Shown: positions 19,484-28,295 of the stretch, one piece after another
Numbering within the stretch: the first letter of the stretch is position 1
Layout: each line of letters opens with the position of its first letter
DNA from: Azospirillum halopraeferens DSM 3675
GTDB lineage: Bacteria; Pseudomonadota; Alphaproteobacteria; Azospirillales; Azospirillaceae
Reading direction: 5' to 3'
Length of the DNA stretch: 64,000 nucleotides
Assembly: GCF_000429625.1 (NCBI RefSeq)
Contig: NZ_AUCF01000006.1
Location: forward strand, 281,580-345,579
Notes under the pieces: model-generated
Seen by the model: only the letters and a program-made list of their open reading frames with translations
What the model was told of the DNA's origin: nothing
Databases searched by the model: none
Made by a program: the position numbers and the translations under genes

Positions 19484-21472
19484 ATGAGCGACCTTTTCGA
19501 GAACACGGCCCGCAAGGCCGACAGCTACTCCGCGCAGGACATCGAGGTTCTGGAGGGGCTGGAGCCGGTGCGCCGCCGGCCGGGCATGTACATCGGCGGC
19601 ACCGACGACCGGGCCCTGCACCATCTGGTGGCCGAGGTGCTGGACAACGCCATGGACGAGGCGGTGGCCGGGCATGCCTCGCGCATCGACCTGGAACTGG
19701 CCGCCGACGGCACGGTGACGGTGCGCGACAACGGGCGCGGCATCCCCGTCGACGACCACCCCAAGTACCCGGGGACGTCGGCGCTGGAGGTGATTCTCAC
19801 CACCCTGCATTCCGGCGGCAAGTTCTCCAACAAGGTCTACCAGACGTCGGGCGGCCTGCACGGCGTCGGCCTGTCGGTGGTCAACGCCCTGTCCGACCGG
19901 CTGGTGGTGGAGGTCGCCCGCGACCGCCAGCTCTATGTCCAGACCTACAGCCGCGGCGTCCCCCAGGGGCCGCCGGCGCGCCAGGGCACCGGCAACCGCC
20001 GCGGCACCACCGTGCGCTTCCACCCCGACCCGGAAATCTTCGGCGAGGCCGCCCGGTTCGAGCCGCACCGGCTGTACCGCATGGCGCGCTCCAAGGCCTA
20101 TCTCTTCCGGGGCGTCGAGATCCGCTGGAGCTGCGACCCCGAACTGCTGAGTCCGGAGGCCACCACCCCCGCCGCGGAGACGTTGCACTTCCCCGGAGGC
20201 CTGCTCGACTATCTGCACGGGGCACTGAAGCAGCGCCGCACCCTGACCCCCGGACCCTTCGCCGGGCAGGCGGAGTTCCCCGGCGGCCAGGGCCGGGTGG
20301 AGTGGGCGGTGGCCTGGCCGGAGGACGAGGACGGCTTTTCCCACACCTACTGCAACACCGTGCCCACCCCCCAGGGCGGCACCCACGAGGCCGGTCTGCG
20401 GGCCGCCCTGCTGCGCGGCCTCAAGGGCTATGGCGAGCTGACGAACACCAAGCGCGCCGGCCAGATCGCGGCGGAGGACGTGATCGGCGACGCCTGCGTC
20501 CTGTTGTCGGTGTTCATCCGCGAACCCCAGTTCCAGGGCCAGACCAAGGACAAGCTGGCGACACCGGAGGCGCAGCGCCTGGTGGAAGCGGCGGTCAAGG
20601 ACCACTTCGACCACTGGCTGTCGGGCGACCCGTCCTCCTCCAGGGCGCTGCTGGACCGTCTGATCGAGAAGGCCGAGGAACGGGCCCGACGCCGCCAGAG
20701 CAAGGAGATGGCGCGCAAGAGCGCGACGCGGCGGCTGCGCCTGCCGGGCAAGCTGGCGGATTGTTCGCGCAACAGCCCCGAGGGCACCGAGATTTTCCTG
20801 GTGGAGGGCGACTCGGCGGGCGGTTCGGCCAAGCAGGCGCGCAACCGGGAAACCCAGGCCATCCTGCCGCTGCGCGGCAAGATCCTCAACGTCGCCAGCG
20901 CCTCGTCGGACAAGATGAAGGCGAACCAGGAGCTGAACGACCTGGTCCAGGCGCTGGGCTGTGGCGCCGGCAAGGAATTCTCGGTCGACCGGCTGCGCTA
21001 CGAGCGGGTCATCATCATGACCGATGCCGATGTGGACGGCGCCCACATCGCGTCGCTGCTGATGACCTTCTTCTACCGCGAGATGCCGTCGCTCATCCAG
21101 CAGGGCCACCTGTATCTGGCCATGCCGCCGCTCTACCGGATCAGCGCCGGCGCCAAGTCGGTCTATGCCCGCGACGATGCCCACCGGGAGGAGCTGACCG
21201 CCAAGCTGTTCAAGGGCCGCAAGGTGGAGATCAGCCGCTTCAAGGGCCTGGGCGAGATGATGCCGGCCCAGTTGCGCGACACCACCATGGACCCGGCCAA
21301 GCGCACCCTGCTGCGCGTCGTGGTGCCCAACGCCGCCGACCCCGAGGAACAGGACGACGCCGACCGCACCCGCGGCCTGGTGGAGAGCCTGATGGGCCGC
21401 CGCCCGGAACTGCGCTTCCGCTACATCCAGGAACACGCCCGCTTCGTCGACGCCGACGCCATCGACGTGTGA
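19484..21472 (+). CDS. parE: DNA topoisomerase IV subunit B (ParE)
   Basis: ParE is the ATPase subunit of topoisomerase IV, which decatenates daughter chromosomes. The 662-residue protein has the GHKL ATPase domain (VLDNAMDEA, VRDNGRGIP, SGGLHGVG) and the transducer domain. A TOPRIM domain (VEGDSAGGSAKQARNRETQ, then DADVDGAHI) comes next. The conserved LRGKILNV and FKGLGEMMPAQL are also present. It lacks the insertion found in many GyrB proteins and matches the usual ParE length. The ATG at 19484 (MSDLFENTAR) is selected over an upstream in-frame ATG at 19397 because the family starts here. It converges on the deacetylase gene with an 8-bp gap. Confidence 0.96.
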   Translation: MSDLFENTARKADSYSAQDIEVLEGLEPVRRRPGMYIGGTDDRALHHLVAEVLDNAMDEAVAGHASRIDLELAADGTVTVRDNGRGIPVDDHPKYPGTSALEVILTTLHSGGKFSNKVYQTSGGLHGVGLSVVNALSDRLVVEVARDRQLYVQTYSRGVPQGPPARQGTGNRRGTTVRFHPDPEIFGEAARFEPHRLYRMARSKAYLFRGVEIRWSCDPELLSPEATTPAAETLHFPGGLLDYLHGALKQRRTLTPGPFAGQAEFPGGQGRVEWAVAWPEDEDGFSHTYCNTVPTPQGGTHEAGLRAALLRGLKGYGELTNTKRAGQIAAEDVIGDACVLLSVFIREPQFQGQTKDKLATPEAQRLVEAAVKDHFDHWLSGDPSSSRALLDRLIEKAEERARRRQSKEMARKSATRRLRLPGKLADCSRNSPEGTEIFLVEGDSAGGSAKQARNRETQAILPLRGKILNVASASSDKMKANQELNDLVQALGCGAGKEFSVDRLRYERVIIMTDADVDGAHIASLLMTFFYREMPSLIQQGHLYLAMPPLYRISAGAKSVYARDDAHREELTAKLFKGRKVEISRFKGLGEMMPAQLRDTTMDPAKRTLLRVVVPNAADPEEQDDADRTRGLVESLMGRRPELRFRYIQEHARFVDADAIDV

Positions 21473-21480
21473 TACGGCGC

Positions 21481-22512
21481 TCAGTCCCCTTCGAAGCCGG
21501 TCAGCACGTTGACGACGTTGACGCCCAGGTCGTCGACGGCATAGCCGCCCTCCAGGACGAAGACGGTGGGCAGGCCGGCGGCGGCCAGGGCCGCCCCCAT
21601 GCGCCGGAAATCGTCCGATTGCAGGCGGAAGCGCGAAATGGGGTCGCCCACGAAGGTGTCGGCGCCCAGCGACACCACCAGCACGTCGGGCGCGAACGCC
21701 GCGATGCGGGCGGTGGCCGTCGCCAGCGCGGCGGCGTAGGCGGTCCAGTCCGTCCCCCACGGCAGCGGGAGGTTCACCGTGAAGCCGGTCCCCGGCCCCT
21801 CCCCCACCTCGTCGGCGTGGCCGCTGAAATAGGGGAACTCCTGGCGCGGGTCGGCGTGCAGCGACAGGAACAGCACGTCGTCACGGTGCCAGAAGATCTC
21901 CTGCGTGCCGTTGCCGTGGTGATAGTCCACGTCCAGGACGGCGACGCGCGCCGCACCGCCGTCGCGCAGGGCCTGCGCCGCAATGGCGGCGTTGTTGAGG
22001 AAGCAGTAGCCGCCGTAGAAGGCGTGGCCGGCGTGGTGGCCCGGCGGGCGGACCAGCGCGAAGGCCGCGCGCTCGCCGGCGGCGACGCGGGCCGCGGCGG
22101 TCAGGGCGCAGTCGGCGCCGGCGGTCGCCGCGCGCCAGGTGCCCGCAGTGATCGGGGTGCCCGCGTCGAAGGAGTAGTAGCCGAGCTTCCCGTCGATGGA
22201 ATCGGGTACGACGCGCCGGTGCATGCCCGGCGCCACCCAGTTCAGCGGCAGGGCGTCACGGTCGCCGTGCTCCGCCACCCATTCGTGCCAGGCCGCTTTC
22301 AGGAACGCCAGATAGGCCGGGTCGTGGACGCGGGCCAGCGGCGCCTCGCCGTGCGCGTCGGGCTCCACCACCGGCCCCGGGCCGGCAGCCCCGACGCGCG
22401 CCAGGACGATCTCCGCACGCGCCGGCTTCTCATAGCAGGGGACGAGCTGACCATCGTTCAACTCCGCCCGGCCTTCCTGGGCGCGGTGCGCCGCGCTGTG
22501 GACGACGATCAT
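21481..22512 (-). CDS. Histone-deacetylase-superfamily acetylpolyamine amidohydrolase
   Basis: This 343-residue zinc hydrolase belongs to the arginase/deacetylase fold, in the acetylpolyamine amidohydrolase branch that removes acetyl groups from polyamines or similar amines. The active-site blocks are RPPGHHAG (catalytic His pair), FLNNAAIAA, the metal ligands in VLDVDYHHGNGTQEIFW, SLGADTFVGDPI, and VLEGGYAVDDLG near the end. Length and blocks match the acetylpolyamine type rather than AcuC. Its ATG overlaps the stop of the receiver gene upstream (ATGA), so the two are translationally coupled. The natural substrate is not determined. Confidence 0.9.
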   Translation of the reverse strand: MIVVHSAAHRAQEGRAELNDGQLVPCYEKPARAEIVLARVGAAGPGPVVEPDAHGEAPLARVHDPAYLAFLKAAWHEWVAEHGDRDALPLNWVAPGMHRRVVPDSIDGKLGYYSFDAGTPITAGTWRAATAGADCALTAAARVAAGERAAFALVRPPGHHAGHAFYGGYCFLNNAAIAAQALRDGGAARVAVLDVDYHHGNGTQEIFWHRDDVLFLSLHADPRQEFPYFSGHADEVGEGPGTGFTVNLPLPWGTDWTAYAAALATATARIAAFAPDVLVVSLGADTFVGDPISRFRLQSDDFRRMGAALAAAGLPTVFVLEGGYAVDDLGVNVVNVLTGFEGD

Positions 22513-22904
22513 GCCGGCCGCCCCGCCAGAACGGCGTCGACCACACGCTTCAGGGCGCCGGCGTCCAGGGGCTTCGTCAAAGACGCGTCGGCTCCGGCTT
22601 CCTGCGCGAAGCGCAGCATGGTGTCTCGCACCTGCGTGGTGTCCGACAGCCGCGACGGTCCAGCGGACATGCACACCACCGGCACACCGGGTGCCAGGCT
22701 TTTCAGGCGGCGCATGGTTTCCAGCCCGTCCTGGTCGGGCATGAAGATGTCGGTCAGCACCAGGTCGGCTCCCTGCTCCAGATAAACGGTCACGCCCTCG
22801 GTCCCGCTGCCGACGGCGACGACGGAGTGCCCCAGCCGCTCCAGCAGCGTGCGGGCCACCGCGAGGGTGGTTTGGTCGTCGTCGATCACGATGATGCGCG
22901 CCAT
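22509..22904 (-). CDS. Single-domain response regulator receiver protein
   Basis: This 131-residue protein is a CheY-like receiver with no output domain. It shows the acidic pocket IVIDDDQTT, the phospho-acceptor Asp in LVLTDIFMPDQDG, and the conserved Lys in ASLTKPLD. The switch Ser/Thr region reads VVCMSAGPSRL, with an unusual insertion (GPSRLSDTTQVR) before the next helix. The ATG at 22904 fits the family start, and the in-frame upstream codons are not conserved. It is coupled by ATGA overlap to the polyamine-type deacetylase and is divergent from the exopolysaccharide locus. No cognate kinase is adjacent. Confidence 0.9.
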   Translation of the reverse strand: MARIIVIDDDQTTLAVARTLLERLGHSVVAVGSGTEGVTVYLEQGADLVLTDIFMPDQDGLETMRRLKSLAPGVPVVCMSAGPSRLSDTTQVRDTMLRFAQEAGADASLTKPLDAGALKRVVDAVLAGRPA

Positions 22905-23003
22905 GGCGGGAGTCGTCCGGTTCTTGCCCGGTGCAATGATACCGCCTCCCGCGCCGAAGCGCGCCCGTCGCCCGCGCAGGTCCGTCATGATTCCGGACCT
23001 TGC

Positions 23004-23030
23004 GTTCGATCGAAATACATTCGAATGTAT
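23004..23030. promoter_or_regulatory. Two adjacent palindromes upstream of the exopolysaccharide export gene
   Basis: TTCGATCGAA (23004-23013) is a 10-bp palindrome, and ATACATTCGAATGTAT (23015-23030) is a perfect 16-bp palindrome separated from it by one base. They lie in the divergent region between the receiver gene and the SLBB gene, 57 bp upstream of its start. The AT-rich palindrome stands out in GC-rich DNA and is a likely dimeric regulator site. Confidence 0.55.
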
Positions 23031-23086
23031 GGGCATCCCGCCGGACAAGTTCGGATAGCGGGAACCATGGTCAGGTTCGACATCTT

Positions 23087-26053
23087 ATGCTGTCTGTTGT
23101 GTGGAGGATAATCGCCCGGTTGGCGCCGGTGGCGGCGCTGGTCCTGTGGATGAACGCCGTACCGGCTGCCGAGCCGGGGCAAGCGCCGTCCCATGCCGCG
23201 ACGCCCGCCCCTTCGCCGCTGGAACGGGCCTACGCCGAACGGGCGGGCGTCCCGCTGACCATGCACGGCTACGACCTGTTTGCCAACGCGGCGGAGGTCC
23301 GCGACCGTGCCGCGGTCGGCGCGGTGCGGGACGATTACCGCATCGGTCCCGGCGACGTGCTGACGGTGATGCTGCGCGGCGACGCCCGCTCCGCCCGACG
23401 GTATGCGGTCGACAGCGAAGGGCTTCTGCTGGTCGAGTCGCTGCCGCCCGTCACCGCCGCCGGCCGCACCCTGGCGGATCTGCGCACGGCTCTGGCCTCC
23501 CTCGCCTCCGCCCTTTACGCCGACGCGGCGGTATGGGTGTCGCTGGCCGAGGTGCGGCGCATCGGCGTCCTGGTGGTCGGCGAGGTGGAGCGGCCCGGCC
23601 TGCACGAGGTCAGCGCCTTTGCCGGCGTGCTGGATGCACTGATCGTCGCCGGCGGCGTGCGGCGGATGGGATCGCTGCGGCAGATCCGCCTGGTGCGACC
23701 GGGCGGCGAGGGCCGCGTCATCGACCTCTACGATCTGGGCGCGTCGCATACCGGCGGCGACGAGCGGCTGAGCGATGGCGATCGCCTGATCGTGCCGACG
23801 CTGGGCCCGACGGTGGCGGTGGCCGGCGACGTCCTGCGACCCGCCATCTTCGAGCTGCGTCCCGACCGGCCGTCCCTCTCGCTGACCGAACTGGCCGGGC
23901 TGGCCGGCATGCCTCTGCGCGGTCCGGCGGTGCAGCGCGCCCTGCGCCTGTCCATCGGCCCCGACGGCACGGAGACGGCGCAGGAGGTGCCGGCCGAGCG
24001 GGCGCACATCCCCCTGTTCGGCAACGGCGATCTGCTGTTGCTGACGCCGCGCCGGGAAGACCGCCGGGGGCTGGTGCATCTGCGGGGCAACGTCCTGCGG
24101 CCGGGACCACGCTCCCTGGCCGCCGCGCCGACGCTGGGCGGGCTCGTCGATACCGCGGCACTGGCCCCGCAGACCTACGAGCCCTTCGCCGCCCTGGCCA
24201 CCACCGATCCGGGGACGCGAGCGCGCGTGCTGCGCCCGGTCGACCTGGCGGCGGTGCTGGCGGGACGCGACGATCGGCCCGTGGCGGACGGCGACAGCCT
24301 GATCGTGCTGGGCGTCCGCGACGTGGATTTCCTGACCTCCGAACCGGTGCTGCGCCTGCTGCGCGGCGAGCGGGCCGCCCCGTCCGAGTCCTGCGCCGGG
24401 CTGGAGGTGCTGGCCCGCGTGCTGGCCGCGGACCCCGGGGGACCGCTGGCCCGCGGGCCGGCGGCGCGGGCGGCGGCGGACTTCAGCGGGGCGCCCGCCC
24501 CCTGCCCGCCTCTGTTCGACGACGTGCCCGACCTGCTCGTCTTCGCGCTGGAGCACGCGGTGCTGCTGCGCAGCGGCGTGCCCCGCCCCGGCTTCTACCC
24601 CCGGGCCCGGGGAACGGCGACCGATGCGCTGGCCCGCAACGCCGGCGAAGGCGGTGCGGCGGGCTGGCCGGGCGCACAGCCCGGCGACGTGGTGGATCGC
24701 GACGAGCCGCTGGTCGAACTGCTCGGTCCCGTACGTCGCCCCGGCGCGGTGCCGCTGTCGCGCGCCGGCACGCTGCGGGCCCTGCTGACGGCCGACGCCC
24801 TGCTCCCCGGCGTCTACCCCCTTCTGGGGATCATCGAGCGGTTTGATCCCCGGACGCTGGCCGTCACCCGCCTGCCCTTCGCACCGCACGAAGTGGCGGC
24901 GGGCCGGGCCGACCGCCGCCTGCAGGTCCACGACCGCGTGCACCTGTTCGATGAGGCACGCGTGCGTGCGGCGGTGGCCGGCAGCGATGCCGCCGGGTCC
25001 GCCGTTCCGGCCGACGACGCCGGCACCGGCGCCGCACCCGATGAGTCCCTGGCGGCCATGATGGCGGAGCGCACGGTGGCCGTGCGCGGGGCGGTGCTGC
25101 GCCCCGGCGCCTACCCGGTGGCCGACGGGGCGCCGCTCGACGCGGTGCTGGCGGCGGCGGGCGGCACCACGCCGGCCGCCGATCCCGGCAGCGTCGAGGT
25201 GACCCCGGCGTCGGCCGGCGGCGCACGTCGGACCGTGGACCTGCGCCGGCCCGAGGCCGCCACGGTGCGCCTGCGCCCGGGCGACGCCGTCCGGGTCAAT
25301 CCCCGCCCGCCGCTGCTGGAGGCACGCGCGGTGACCATCGCGGGTGCGGTGCGGCGCCCCGGCACCTATGACGTCGGACGGGGAGAGCGGCTGTCGTCGC
25401 TGATCGCGCGGGCCGGCGGGCTGACGGAGGATGCCTATCCCTACGGCACCGTCTTCACCCGCGACAGCGAACGGCGGCGGCAGAAGGAGGAACTGGACGC
25501 TCAGGCGCGGGCGCTCGAGGCGGAGGCTCTGCGCATCGAAAAGACCGGCAGCGATGTCAAACCCGGCGATCTGGCGGAGGCCCGGCGCTTCGCGGCGATG
25601 CTGCGCGGGGTGGACCCGCCGGGCCGCATCGTCATCGAGGCCGACCCCACGATTCTGCGCGAGCGGCCGGAGCTGGACCCGCTGCTGGAAGCGGACGACC
25701 GCATCCACATTCCCAAGCGCCCGTTGACGGTCGCCGTCACCGGCGAAGTCCTTGCCCCCGCCACGTTGCAGTTCGTGGAGGGCAAGGAGGCGGCGACCTA
25801 CCTGCGCGAGGCCGGCGGTCCGAGCCGGTCCGCCGACGAGGACCGCATCTTCCTGATCCTGCCCAACGGCACGGCCCGCCCCCTGTCCCTGTCCTTCTGG
25901 AACCACGAGCCCGCCATGGTGCCGCCCGGCTCCACCCTGGTGGTGCCGCGCGACCCCAAGCCGTTCGAGCTGATGGGCTTCGCCAGGGACATCGGACCGG
26001 TGCTCGGCAACCTGGCGCTGATCGCCGCATCGATCGCGGTGGTCGGGCGATGA
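23087..26053 (+). CDS. Very large SLBB-domain polysaccharide export protein
   Basis: The 988-residue protein starts with a Sec signal peptide (hydrophobic core near residues 10-25, cleavage likely after VPAAEP). The polysaccharide export domain follows (DYRIGPGDVLTVMLRG, about residue 80). After it comes a series of SLBB beta-grasp repeats, recognisable by repeated GEVERPGLHEV, GPVRRPGAVPL, GAVLRPGAYPV, GAVRRPGTYDV and GEVLAPATLQF units. A C-terminal membrane helix follows FELMGFARDIGP. It is roughly twice the size of Wza-type proteins. No lipobox is seen. It is expected to form or gate the outer-membrane exit for an exopolysaccharide. The start at 23087 is chosen for the signal peptide. The next gene overlaps by ATGA. 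Confidence 0.87.
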   Translation: MLSVVWRIIARLAPVAALVLWMNAVPAAEPGQAPSHAATPAPSPLERAYAERAGVPLTMHGYDLFANAAEVRDRAAVGAVRDDYRIGPGDVLTVMLRGDARSARRYAVDSEGLLLVESLPPVTAAGRTLADLRTALASLASALYADAAVWVSLAEVRRIGVLVVGEVERPGLHEVSAFAGVLDALIVAGGVRRMGSLRQIRLVRPGGEGRVIDLYDLGASHTGGDERLSDGDRLIVPTLGPTVAVAGDVLRPAIFELRPDRPSLSLTELAGLAGMPLRGPAVQRALRLSIGPDGTETAQEVPAERAHIPLFGNGDLLLLTPRREDRRGLVHLRGNVLRPGPRSLAAAPTLGGLVDTAALAPQTYEPFAALATTDPGTRARVLRPVDLAAVLAGRDDRPVADGDSLIVLGVRDVDFLTSEPVLRLLRGERAAPSESCAGLEVLARVLAADPGGPLARGPAARAAADFSGAPAPCPPLFDDVPDLLVFALEHAVLLRSGVPRPGFYPRARGTATDALARNAGEGGAAGWPGAQPGDVVDRDEPLVELLGPVRRPGAVPLSRAGTLRALLTADALLPGVYPLLGIIERFDPRTLAVTRLPFAPHEVAAGRADRRLQVHDRVHLFDEARVRAAVAGSDAAGSAVPADDAGTGAAPDESLAAMMAERTVAVRGAVLRPGAYPVADGAPLDAVLAAAGGTTPAADPGSVEVTPASAGGARRTVDLRRPEAATVRLRPGDAVRVNPRPPLLEARAVTIAGAVRRPGTYDVGRGERLSSLIARAGGLTEDAYPYGTVFTRDSERRRQKEELDAQARALEAEALRIEKTGSDVKPGDLAEARRFAAMLRGVDPPGRIVIEADPTILRERPELDPLLEADDRIHIPKRPLTVAVTGEVLAPATLQFVEGKEAATYLREAGGPSRSADEDRIFLILPNGTARPLSLSFWNHEPAMVPPGSTLVVPRDPKPFELMGFARDIGPVLGNLALIAASIAVVGR

Positions 26054-26841
26054 CCGCGCCGCTGCTGTCGGTCGTCACCGTGGTGCGCGACGATCTGCCC
26101 GGCCTGCTGGCCACCCACGCCTCCCTGTGCGCCCAGGGCTGGCGCGGGTTCGAATGGCTGGTGGTCGACGGAGGCTCGCGCGACGGTACCGCCGATTGGC
26201 TGGCCGCCCGGGCGGACGAACCCGCGTGGTGGCGCTCCGCCCCCGACGGCGGGCCGTATGATGGCATGAACGCCGGTCTGGAGCGGGCGCGGGGCCGCTG
26301 GCTGCTTTTCCTCAACGCCGGCGACACGCTGGCCGGCCCGGACACGCTGGCACGCCTGGCGGCGGCGCTGACCGCCTGCCCGGACGCCGACTTCCTCTAT
26401 GGCGATTCGCTGGAGCGCGGCACCGACGGGCGGTGGATGCGCAAGCCGGCACGCTCTCACCGCCTGGCCTTCTATGGCATGTTCACCCACCACCAGGCCA
26501 TGGTGTACCGCCGCTCTCTGCTGGAAGGGTTGCGCTACCAACCGCGATACGCCATCGGCGCTGATTACGCCTTCACGGTCGGCGTCCTGGCGCGGGCATC
26601 CCGAGTCGTCCGACTGCCGTTCGCGGTGTGCGCCTTTGCCGGCGGCGGCTTGTCGCAGCGTCGCCCCGCAGATGGCCGTGCCGACCAGACGACCATCCGC
26701 CGGGAGGTGATGGGCCTTGGCCCTGCCGCGTGTGCGGGCATAGTGATCGCTCAGTGCGCATCCCTGGCCCTGCGGCGCACCATGGCACCCCTGTATGAGA
26801 AACTACGTTACACCGGCGCTGGAATTTCGTTGCGTTTCTAA
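26050..26841 (+). CDS. Family 2 glycosyltransferase (exopolysaccharide)
   Basis: This 263-residue enzyme has a GT-A fold of family GT2. It begins LLSVVTVVRDDL and has the nucleotide-binding VVDGGSRDGTADWL. GPYDGMNAGLERARGRWLLFLNAGDTL carries the acceptor-site DGMNAG and a NAGD variant of the DXD motif, a pattern shared with colanic-acid WcaE-type enzymes. MFTHHQAMVYRR follows. No membrane helix is evident. It overlaps the SLBB gene by ATGA and is therefore in one operon with it. The sugar donor cannot be determined from the sequence. Confidence 0.87.
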   Translation: MTAPLLSVVTVVRDDLPGLLATHASLCAQGWRGFEWLVVDGGSRDGTADWLAARADEPAWWRSAPDGGPYDGMNAGLERARGRWLLFLNAGDTLAGPDTLARLAAALTACPDADFLYGDSLERGTDGRWMRKPARSHRLAFYGMFTHHQAMVYRRSLLEGLRYQPRYAIGADYAFTVGVLARASRVVRLPFAVCAFAGGGLSQRRPADGRADQTTIRREVMGLGPAACAGIVIAQCASLALRRTMAPLYEKLRYTGAGISLRF

Positions 26842-26965
26842 TGAACTGCGCGGTACCCGCGAAGAAAAGCGTTGAGCCTACCATAAAGTTGTATCAAATA
26901 TTGGGCTCAGTTTGTTTTCCGGACCGCCGCGCACCGCACCGGCGCGCCACCGCCCGAGGGCCGTC

Positions 26966-27442
26966 ATGACCGCTTCGAAGCCGAAACTTCCCCCCGCCCA
27001 CACCCTGTCCCGCCGGGGGGAGGGGCCGAACCCCATCGACATCCATGTCGGCGCCCGTCTGCGTCTGCGCCGCACCCTGCTCGGCCTCAGCCAGGAGAAG
27101 CTGGGCGAGGCGGTGGGAATCACCTTCCAGCAGCTTCAGAAGTACGAGCGCGGATCGAATCGCATCAGCGCCAGCCGCCTCTTCAATCTGGCGCAGGTGC
27201 TGAACGTGCCGGTGAGCTTCTTCTTCGACGACATGCCGAGCGGTGACCAGCCCGCGGACATTCCACCGGCCCCGACGGAGACGGATGAGTTCGAATCCAT
27301 GGCCCGGCGCGAAACGCTGGAACTGGTGCGCGCCTATTACCGCATCCCCGACCCGTCTGTGCGCAAGCGCACCTTCGATCTGGTCAAGGCGCTGGGTGGC
27401 GAGGCGCGGGACACGGTGCTGCTGGAGGTGGCGGCGGACTGA
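26966..27442 (+). CDS. XRE-family transcriptional regulator, PraR/PhrR-like
   Basis: This 158-residue protein has one Cro/C1-type helix-turn-helix at residues 25-80: GARLRLRRTLLGLSQEKLGEAVG, then FQQLQKYERGSNRISASRL. It is followed by a linker and a short C-terminal helical domain (ELVRAYYRIPDPSVRKRTFDLVKAL). The sequence is of the alphaproteobacterial type that includes PraR of Rhizobium, a repressor of biofilm and quorum-sensing genes. Its position inside the exopolysaccharide locus suggests local regulation. ATG 26966 is chosen because the upstream in-frame extension is poorly conserved. The last 59 bp overlap the convergent glycosyltransferase gene. Confidence 0.88.
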   Translation: MTASKPKLPPAHTLSRRGEGPNPIDIHVGARLRLRRTLLGLSQEKLGEAVGITFQQLQKYERGSNRISASRLFNLAQVLNVPVSFFFDDMPSGDQPADIPPAPTETDEFESMARRETLELVRAYYRIPDPSVRKRTFDLVKALGGEARDTVLLEVAAD

Positions 27443-28295
27443 CCCCCTTCGTTCGCCGCTCCCGCATCTTCACGTCCACCTGCCAATAATAGAAGGCGCG
27501 GGCCAGCGCGTGGTGCAGGCCCGCCACGCCGTCCAGCAGGCCCAGGCGCAGCACGTAGGCGTGGAGGAAGACCGCCGCCGGCCGCAGCGGCAGCCGGTCG
27601 AACAGGCGTTTCAGGACACGGCGCACGCCGGTTTCGGAGGCCCCCGCCAGGGCCGCCATCCGGCCGTCGGACCGCAGCGCCGCTTCCCAGTCGGAATAGC
27701 GGTTGTGCCGGTCGAACCAAGCCGACAGGGGCTTGTCGTCGGCATGCCACAGGACGCCGCGCAGGCGCCCGGTCGTGCCGGCCACCCGGGGCTGGTAATG
27801 GCCCTCCACCTCCCACATGGCGGCGACGTCCAGGTCGTCCACCGCGGGAAAGGCGGCCCGGCGGCGATCGATCAGCGCCAGCTTGCGGGTACCGGCGCCA
27901 TGGCGCAATGGCCGGCCGAGAAAGACCGGCCGGCCGTCGATGAAGTAGCCGGCGTGGCGCGGCCCCGCCGCCATGAGGGCGGCGATCTCCGCCACCAGGC
28001 CGGGGGTCAGCCGCTCGTCGGCATCGACGAATAGCACCCAGTCGTGGGTGAACGGCAGCCGATCCAGACACCACTGCTTCTTTCGCGGGTAGCCACCGTC
28101 CCAGTGGAACGGGACGACGACGGCACCCCACGCTGCGGCGATGTCGGGCGTGCCGTCGCTGCTGGCGGAATCGACCACGAACACACGGGCAAAGGGGCGC
28201 AGCGGCGCCAGGCAGGCGGGCAGGTTCACCGCCTCGTTGCGGGTCATGACGATGACGCTGACCGGTATGGATCCGGCCGGCACGGCGGCGTTCAC
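27384..28295 (-). CDS. Family 2 glycosyltransferase (LPS-core/exopolysaccharide type)
   Basis: This 303-residue GT2 enzyme is of the WaaE/KdtX-like type. It starts SVIVMTRNEAVNLPACL and has VVDSASSDGTPDIA, then WVLFVDADERLTPGLV with the DXD motif. GWSVDGR-like YFIDGRPVFLGRPLRH and GTRKLALIDRRRA follow, and the membrane-associating C-terminal third contains FLHAYVLRLGLLDGVAGLHHA. Translation starts at GTG 28295, which overlaps the stop of the Wzz-like gene as GTGA. The 3' end overlaps the XRE gene on the opposite strand by 59 bp. It is the last gene of the minus-strand exopolysaccharide set. Confidence 0.86.
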   Translation of the reverse strand: MNAAVPAGSIPVSVIVMTRNEAVNLPACLAPLRPFARVFVVDSASSDGTPDIAAAWGAVVVPFHWDGGYPRKKQWCLDRLPFTHDWVLFVDADERLTPGLVAEIAALMAAGPRHAGYFIDGRPVFLGRPLRHGAGTRKLALIDRRRAAFPAVDDLDVAAMWEVEGHYQPRVAGTTGRLRGVLWHADDKPLSAWFDRHNRYSDWEAALRSDGRMAALAGASETGVRRVLKRLFDRLPLRPAAVFLHAYVLRLGLLDGVAGLHHALARAFYYWQVDVKMRERRTKGVSPPPPPAAPCPAPRHPAP

